Part shown: one piece after another, positions 57,018 to 64,000 of the stretch | Layout of the letters: every line of letters begins with the position of its first letter | How positions within the stretch are numbered: position 1 is the stretch's first letter | Assembly (NCBI GenBank): GCA_013368325.1 | Contig: JAACJK010000166.1 | Location: 682,001 to 746,000, forward strand | Length of the DNA: 64,000 bases | Reading direction: 5' to 3' | Origin: Ephemerocybe angulata | Taxonomy: Eukaryota > Basidiomycota > Agaricomycetes > Agaricales > Psathyrellaceae | Position numbers and translations under genes: made by a program | Notes under the pieces: generated by a model | What the model was told of the DNA's origin: nothing | The model's database searches: none | The model's input: only the letters and a program-made list of their open reading frames with translations

Positions 57018-59546
57018 ATGTTGAGGTCCGTCCATTCGTCCCCAGATACCCACACCGACCATGTCCGCCACCTTCTTGATCAGCGCATAAACCGCCTCGA
57101 CCCCGACGACAATTTTTCGGCTCTCTCTCAGTTCACGGACACCCCCTCTGTCTACAGCCCCGCACATTTCTCTCCGAGCTACCAAGATGATCGACTCTAC
57201 AGTCCAAGGCAGCGTCTCAATGACCCCAACCTCACCAACCTCAGCATTCTCGACTTGGAGCGAGACCCCCGCTATTCCCTCGACACCGATACGCAAGAGG
57301 ACGACACACACTCATTTGACGACGCGGACCAAGAAAGACCTGGCGATGATCATTCAGACGCCGACAGCCGCCTCAGTTATCTCGGCCCCAAGATGCGTTT
57401 CCACTCTCGCGCACCCTGGGAAATGGAGGACGGTATCCCGGAGGAAGAGTCGGAGCCTGCAGACAGCCCCAAGCACCATGCCTTCTCGTTCTCGCTCGGG
57501 GCGAAGAGCGTGAACCACTCCTCTCGCTCTTCAAGTCCCCGCCCTAGCTTTAATAGGCCGAGCGGCGACTCATTTCGCTCGCATTTAATGCCAAAACGCT
57601 CATTTGACACAATCAACTCACAGATGTCTTCTAAAGGCGCTCTCTAGTGAGTTCTTCGTTCTCCGTTGTCCTTTTATCGGACTAATTGCGTTTGCACTAG
57701 TGCCCTTGCGCAGGAGAGTCTGTCATCTGCATCTCTGTCCCGACCCAACCCACCGCCACAGAGGGATGGTCTGCTCGGCAAACTGTCAACGCTTGGACGT
57801 ACACGAGGCAACTCCTCCCCCTCCTCGCCAATACTCTCCTCTCAAAGGCCTTATCCACACTCCCGCATTCCACCATTACCGAAGGACTCGCTTGATTCCA
57901 GGACACTCTCGGATTATGACCCGTTTGCACCAAACCAACCTCGCTTCGCGTCGATCCGCCCTCCTTCCCCTGAAGCCGAGGAAGCATGCCATCCCTACGC
58001 CAATCCGGATCTAGTAACGATGCCCGCTCCTCCTGCTAGCGATTCGAGCCATCTTACTGCGGCGGTTCTTCCACCTGTTCGGAACGATTCAAGCATCACG
58101 GTGACCCAAAAGTTCGTAGCCGAACCCAGCCCATATGTTACTTCCCGGAATTCAATCAACTCCACTACGAGTGGTGGAAGGAAGCGAGTATCTTCCGTCC
58201 ATGGAAGGGAAATCTCGTCCCCTGTTGCCTTTCAAGGCATTTCCCTTCCTCTCGAGGTGAACAGCACGGGTCACGAAGGGCAGCCTATCGGGGCTAGTCA
58301 CCTTCCGGGCTGGAAGGAGAAGTTTGTACCTCCTGCATTCAGCCTCATCTCGCTTGAGGAGGCGAGGGCTCAGCGAGCAAAAACATCAGCTCCCCAAGGA
58401 GACGATGCGACGCCAACTCATTCGGTGGCGGACCATTCTTCTCAGTCAACGACGACACTGCCCGCCGATGATTCAAGCTCTACCCTCAATAACGAACTCA
58501 TGAACAGTCGGTCTCGTGGTCGGACAACAAGTGCAGGAGCAAAGGCTAAGAATGCATTCCACTCAATGGTTGGCTCCGTTATAACGGAACGCCGCGAGTC
58601 GGAACCCGTCATCAGCCCTGCCCACCAGCCCAATGTCAGCCAACCTCCCAAGGCCCTGAAGCACAAGAAAAGCGGGTTCATGCGAATCTTTAACGGTGGC
58701 AAGGAGAAGGAGCCCGGCATCCCACCTCCACCTGTCCCCTCAAATTATGTATCGTCCGACACGCCCACTGTCAAAAGGATTGCCAGCCGCGTACCCGTCC
58801 CTTCTTACATTCAGCCACCCCTCGCTTCTTCAACGTCGAGCCAGGACAGGTTTTCGACTTCTAGCAATCCTACTCCATCCACCGAAAGCCCCAGGCGCGC
58901 ACCACCGTCTCTCCACATCAACACTGTTGCGTCCAACACACGGGGTGGAGACAGCATGGATCGAAAACAAAATGGAACGATGACCGGGCTTTTTGCACCC
59001 AAACCATGGGAGAACAGCCAGCCCCAGAGTGCCCCCGCCGATGTCACAGGCTTCCCTGCACTCAAACTTCGCCCAACCTCTGGCCTCTTCAGCTCTCACT
59101 TTGAGAACATTGTCCCCGATTTCCAAACCTTTTCGGTCTCCGAGTTCGACACGCCATCAACAGGCCTGACCTCACCGGCCACGCCATCGACGGGCGACCG
59201 CTTCTCCAAGTCGGACGTTGACCGCAAGCCCCCGCCAGCCTCCACACTGTCCGCCCAGCGACGGATCAACGAGCTCGAGGCTCAATTGCGCACTCTGACC
59301 GTCGAGGTGGAGGAGCTGCGGTCCAACCAGCATTGCCACCAGGACACCGGTGCATATTGCAGCTCATGTGGGAGAGGGAGGGTCGTCTCGACGGGTAGTG
59401 CTCGGGATGGTCATGGGCACATATCCTCAGCTTCATCCTCCTCGTCCTCGAGCGGCAGTGCCCGTGGAAATGGGCACAGCGTCTTAAACCGACCCAGAGC
59501 GAAAACCAGCACCAATTCTTCAAGATTTGTTAACGCGCTTGCTTAA
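57018..59546 (+). CDS. Unrecognised Ser/Pro-rich protein with short C-terminal coiled coil
   Basis: About 825 residues, almost all low complexity (Ser, Pro, Thr, Asp, Arg). Exon 1 (from the ATG at 57018) ends at the GTGAGTT donor near 57651; exon 2 starts near 57702 and continues to 59546. Ordered-looking islands are GWKEKFVPPAFSLISLEEARAQRAK, KKSGFMRIFNGGKEKEPGIPPPPVPSNY and a final heptad segment, QRRINELEAQLRTLTVEVEELRS, followed by HCHQDTGAYCSSCGRGRVV, a possible small metal-binding cluster. Many proline-directed and basophilic phosphorylation-like sites suggest a signalling or polarity scaffold, but I do not recognise a family. Confidence 0.78.
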
Positions 59547-60090
59547 GGACTCTTGTATCTCGTCTGTCTTGTTTATTATGACTATTTACGTCCCGGAGGG
59601 ACGAGCTCCATTACTATTATTACTCCTAGTGTTGTATATCTGTAACAGTGTACTATTTCTCCTGTTTACTTGTCGTCTCTCTCACTCTCCTCAACTTTCG
59701 GCTTGATTGGTCGTCGTAATCCCTCATCTCATCCCTCATATATTCCCCTTTTACATGTGTCTCTTGTTTATAGCCTACCTCCACCCCTTCTAAAGTTTCA
59801 TTTGCGGTATTGCATATAATTTGGTACCTGCCAGTATGAAGCTTAGCCTTCTTACTACATCTCCTTCATCGTCATTCGTTTTTCATTGGATTAAAGAGAC
59901 ACTGTACTAGGTTTCTGTTGGAGGATTAGACAAGTTGAAGACTCAGTCAGTTACGCTCACCCTAATCAGCCAGTGACGAACGCTGCCCTTTCTTCACGGC
60001 AGGTCTACCATAGCATTCGGGTGATAGGCAAAGGTATAATTTACATGATTGAAAGGGAACTCCATAAATCCGATATTGCAAGGAATCCAG
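59547..60090. other. Intergenic 3' flanks of two convergent genes
   Basis: T-rich and C/T-rich sequence typical of fungal 3' UTRs (for example at 59740-59790). No coding signal on either strand. Confidence 0.45.
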
Positions 60091-63000
60091 CTACTCGTCC
60101 ACACCAATAAGCCAGCCAATCCCTTTAGAGAGCGCCCTCGACGCTTGTACAGAAACATCGTCCCTGGAATCCGCTCTAGAACTCTCGCTCGCCGCACCAT
60201 GACCCACATCCGAGTTCGCACCCTGCGACCTGTGCCCGATGGAAAACGGAAAGTTGGACGCCACGCTCTTGAACGTCCGGCTCGCCAAAGCAGCAGCGTC
60301 CGGGGTGCTCAGCAGTGGCGGAGAAGGCATGTGCAGATCCTGCAGCCTCGCACGGAGAGACGAGGCTACATTTCGTGGACCGAAGAGCCCCCCGCCCCCG
60401 TTGCGGTCAAGGATGCTGGGCCGTGCAGCCGACTGGGGTATTGCGCTGTCGCGGTTTGTTAACCTCTCTTCACGCTCTTCGATGTCCTCTTTATGAAGCC
60501 TCCTCCATGCAGTGAGGACGTCGTGCATCTTGTCGGCGGGACAGAGCTCTAGGGAGTAACCGAGCAACGCCATTTTCTTGCCCAGGTCGTCGTACTCGGG
60601 CTGACGTCCCAATTGGAAACAGGCAATCCAGCATACTTCAATGGCTTCTTGAAGCTTCGTGTCGCTCGCCAAAGGGGTGGAAACGGCATCGGCCTTTAGC
60701 TTGTGTATGATCTCTACCATTCTCTGGCTGTGATCGTATGCACGAGTGAAGTCTTCAGCTTGAAGCGCGGTATCAGCCATCATGGCAAGAACCTTCACTT
60801 CTGCAGTGACGTCATTTCTAAAGCCGAGTTTGTAGCAAAGGTCCAGCATTACTTCAGTATGCTTGTACGCGTCGTTGTTGCTCGATAGAACGCTAGAGAT
60901 GAGGGAGAGCCGGTCTTTGGTAAGGCGAATTTCGATAGGTGAGATAGGATTGCCGCCTCGGGAGGTGACGTGGAAAGAGCATATTCTGGAGGTTGCTTCA
61001 ATGAATTCCTTCTCGGAAACAATGCGTGGGGTTGGCGGTGGTACGTCGAGACTGTCCAAGAGTGAGTAAGTTCACTGCGAAAACCAAGAGAAAGTTACAC
61101 ATACCATTCGTATGCCAATTTCATCTCCCCGACCTTGTAGTTGCCAGAGCTGGCGTTCACATATAGTTCATTAGAGCATTTGAGACAAATATCTTCAACA
61201 GCTTGAGGGGAAAGGTCAATCTTCCCGTGAGGGTGCCGAAGAAGAGTTTTGGCGATGTCGATTTCTATTGCCCTATGAGTTTCGGTAGGAAGTATGAGGT
61301 AGAGAAGACTTACTGCCTGTGCTGAGCAAGCCACTCAAAAAAATGGTCATAATCTCCTCCCGCGACATTAACCCAAATGCACCCTTGATCCCAGATTCAC
61401 TCTTCTCCGTCAGCTTCAACATATCATCCAGGAGCCACTCCCAATCTTCGAGCGCATTTAGAGGATCAACAGTACCACCCGCACGGCGAGCCATCCTAGT
61501 TGCCCATGCCGTCTGTTCCTTGAGGTCGTCCGAGCTCTGGAGGAACCAACGAAGCGGGGCTGGCACACTCCACCGCGCGAATATCTCTCCCGACTCCAGG
61601 TGTACATCGAGGATATCCAGAGCACGAGAAAGCGACTGGAAGCTCAAAGGCTGGAAAAACAAGAGCAAATCTGTCGGCGTGCACTTGGGTCGATTCGTGG
61701 TCGGAGTGACGAAGGTTCCGAGGGAAGCGAGGGTTGTATCTGCGGCTTCCTCGTCTGTTTCGTCTTGCCCTGAGGTCTCCCATGCGGGCATGCACTCGAA
61801 GATACGGCTCATAGTTGGCCACTGGTCCAGGGCGTCACTGCCGTACAGACATGCCAAAGCGAGCTGCGCGACATGGACATCGTTCCGGAGTATTCTTTGC
61901 GCTGTTGGGAGGGTGGGCTTTGAGGCTTCGAAGATGGAGGCTGCCAACTCCAAAGGGGCTGAAAGGATGTAATTGTGCAGGAGTCGCTCTTGCAGGCCTG
62001 AGTCGGGGTTCCCGGCCCTCTCTTCTCGGGCTTCCAAAACGAAAAGGTATGGGACGACGAGGTGTGTCATATCGCCTGCGATGCTTTCTGGTGTTGAATG
62101 CGCGAGGTAGCCACGTACGACGGCTTCAGGTTCCATCGCTCGCCATAAGTCGAGGTTCCAGTCGCTGGGCGATGAAGGGTCTTGAGGTGCGTCATAGACG
62201 AGGCGAGAGAGAAGACTCAATTCCTCTCCAAGTTCGTCCAAGGAAGGGATGCCTTGCGAAGCTCCATGTTGGACAAGGGTGAGCGCAACATCGACCATCC
62301 CGGTAGTCTGGATAATGGTGTTGACCCGGGTCGTATACCATTCCGTCAGCTCGCTGAATGACAGCGGTTCTTGTTGTGCCAAAGCTTGTTCTGGGATTGG
62401 CGAAGTCAATTCCAGTGAAGCCCCTGCCTCCTGGATGGCGGCCTGGGTGCTGGGTAACTGAGAGAAGTCGAGGTCGGGTGCCGGTTGCCCTGAAGACCAC
62501 CTCAATTCAGAGTTGGTATTCGAGTCGAGTGATGGTAGAAATCGTCGGTAAGCAAGGGGTTGGGCGTGTTCTGGGATGAAGCTGAGTATATCGAGGCGGA
62601 ATGGCCAAAGGTCCGAGTTGTGTCTCCGAACGAGGATGCCGAGTGCGTCAAAATATTGCCCTGATGCAAGTGCTCTCGCCGATGCAAGCAGTGCACTCGA
62701 GAGAAATTCTGCCAATGTGAAAGGAAGCTTGCCGGTCCGTTTCGGTTTTGAGGTCTGTACGGAACCTTCCTCGGCCCAAGGGTCATCTTCCCATTCGTCG
62801 AGCTCCTCGTCAACCTCTTCCTCTTCCTCCTCAGCAGCTGCGGATACTGCGGCCTTCTCAAGCTCCACGTATGTGTTCAGTCTTCCCAGCCTTTCTAATA
62901 GGACGGCTCGCAGTTGACAGAGTTGGGCGTCGGACGGGATGTGGTGGAAATGCTGCACTAAGAGTTCCTGGTTTGAGGGTCCTTCTTCACTCGACTCTTC

Positions 63001-63228
63001 CTCATCACGAGGGAGGAAGCCTTTGCATCGTTCCAAGACTGAATCTGTTCGCGAGATACCGTGTACGAGCAAGGCATGTTGAGTGTTGCGGTCTTCGAGT
63101 ATGCGGTCAACGCACGCAGCAGTTGCCCAGACATCGTCGGGAACGGCGCCTAGGATGTCGTATACTGCGTCTGTAGTGAGTTCCTCATCAGTGAGGGCCT
63201 TCCACCGTGAAGAGGCCGTCGTCGTCAT
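60091..63228 (-). CDS. SEC39: Sec39/NBAS-type subunit of the Dsl1 tether
   Basis: Sec39 is part of the Dsl1/NRZ complex that tethers COPI vesicles to the ER. Exon 1 (63228 to about 61315) begins MTTTASSRWKALTDEELTTDAVYDILGAVPDDVWATAACVDRILED. It contains the core Sec39 block LPFTLAEFLSSALLASARALASGQYFDALGILVRRHNSDLWPFRLDILSFIP, and then an all-helical solenoid. A short exon (about 61294-61112) holds IEIDIAKTLLRHPHGKIDLSPQAVEDICLKCSNELYVN. The last exon (from about 61059) reads LDSLDVPPPTPRIVSEKEFIEATSRICSF and ends in the less conserved region LSKGIGWLIGVDE. There is an acidic patch around residues 135-150. Confidence 0.9.
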
Positions 63229-63508
63229 TTGAAGGTCCAGGGGAAGCGTTGGAAAGAGACAACGTCAATGATGCGTGTCACCACTGACCACAAGCTGCCC
63301 GGCCTATCATCTGATTGCCGGAGGTGAAATTCGCGTCCCTCCTCGTTCCTGCAGGCCAGAGACCATCCCTGCAACTAGCCTCGCCAAGTGGAATGGCATG
63401 ATATCTATAGTACATAATTACTCCACATAAAACAGCTACCTTACTTTTACAAGCAACATTCCAAGAGAGGCAATCGTGACAGGGCGAAGCAGCAGTAAAA
63501 TGCGTAAA

Positions 63509-64000
63509 TCAGAATAGCGTCTCCTCGTCGCGCAGGTATTCCCCGACATCCCTAAAAAAGGGGCTACGTTAGTTACTCGGAGTGGAAGGAGATAGCTTAA
63601 GGGTGCTCACGCTTGGTGAAAAACGATGATGGCAGTAGGGTCGAGTTTTCTTGTGTCCACTGTTGAACGGGCAGTCACACCGAAGCCCTGCAATGAAGGT
63701 AAGGGGGGCATCCCAGAATATTGTCATAGAGTTCGGGCTCACCAGAGGAATGTCACTCATGCTGAACACAACAACACCCTGGTGCTCCGGAGTATCCTCA
63801 GTTATACGACCCAGATGCGCCTTCACAATGTGGTTTCCGTAGAGGAAGGGCATCTCGCCATTGGGTTTTATCCATACCTGCAATGGAATAGTTTAGACGA
63901 CAGCAATTCAAACAGTCAGTGAAGCTCGATGTCGCACCTTGAACTTGGCGTATTGAGCAAGGTAGTCCAGGGCGGTGATGTGCAGTTTGAACTTTCCGCT
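63509..64000 (-). CDS. NIP7: 60S ribosome biogenesis factor NIP7 (3' part)
   Basis: NIP7 binds pre-60S particles and is needed for 27S pre-rRNA processing. The visible C-terminal part is the PUA domain: [67 protein letters not shown], then [43 protein letters not shown] at 63509-63511. It is nearly identical to human and yeast NIP7 in these blocks. At least four exons. The start lies beyond 64000, so it is cut only by the window edge. Confidence 0.95.

Noticed and set aside
1..64000. Biosynthetic or defence gene cluster
   Set aside because: Genes are mixed housekeeping functions on both strands, with no core synthase, transporter-regulator set, NLR or transposon remains that would indicate a cluster.

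Overview
This window is nuclear DNA of a filamentous basidiomycete, most likely an Agaricomycete. Genes are dense and on both strands. They are cut by many introns of about 45-70 nt with GTRNGT-like donors, CTRAC-like branch points and YAG acceptors. The protein set is fungal and single-copy in style (Skn1/Kre6, Yhm2, Crc1, Trs85, Rav1). There is no operon structure, tRNA, rRNA, transposon, CRISPR array or phage. I could not identify the species.

Layout, left to right: the 3' end of a Skn1/Kre6 beta-glucan gene (+, cut by the window edge); a UBE2O-type ubiquitin-conjugating enzyme (-); an F-box-like protein (+); mitochondrial N-acetylglutamate synthase (+); the carnitine/acyl-carnitine carrier Crc1 (-); a multi-FAS1 (fasciclin) membrane protein (-); the RAVE subunit Rav1 (+); Rab GDI (-); a SANT/Myb-like nuclear protein (-); methylmalonate-semialdehyde dehydrogenase (+); low-molecular-weight tyrosine phosphatase (-); an SH3BGR/glutaredoxin-like protein (+); seipin (-); an unrecognised 225-residue protein (+); a small lipocalin-like protein (+); an LCCL-domain membrane protein (+); a Gly-Trp-rich protein (+); an acyl-CoA dehydrogenase (+); a WW-domain protein (+); TRAPP subunit Trs85 (+); a PXMP2/Mpv17 family protein (-); the citrate/oxoglutarate carrier Yhm2 (-); a large coiled-coil protein (-); sedoheptulose-bisphosphatase Shb17 (-); Vps18 (+); the rRNA-processing factor Cgr1 (-); an unrecognised low-complexity protein (+); Sec39/NBAS (-); and the 3' part of NIP7 (-, cut by the window edge).

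By function the genes are mostly housekeeping. Membrane traffic is well represented (GDI, Trs85, Vps18, Sec39, Rav1), as are mitochondrial and peroxisomal metabolism (NAGS, Crc1, Yhm2, MMSDH, PXMP2). Many neighbours are divergent pairs sharing 150-430 bp, or convergent pairs separated by only 70-200 bp.

I did not find a convincing undescribed multi-gene system. The most interesting signals concern gene structure. Yhm2 has two consecutive 3-nt exons, the second followed by a GC-AG intron. Seipin has a GC-AG intron, Shb17 a 7-nt exon, and the SH3BGR-like gene a 14-nt exon. A likely mitochondrial presequence exon lies upstream of the long NAGS reading frame. A Gly-Trp-rich protein resembles an Argonaute-hook polypeptide, and a nested inverted repeat lies upstream of the PXMP2-like gene.
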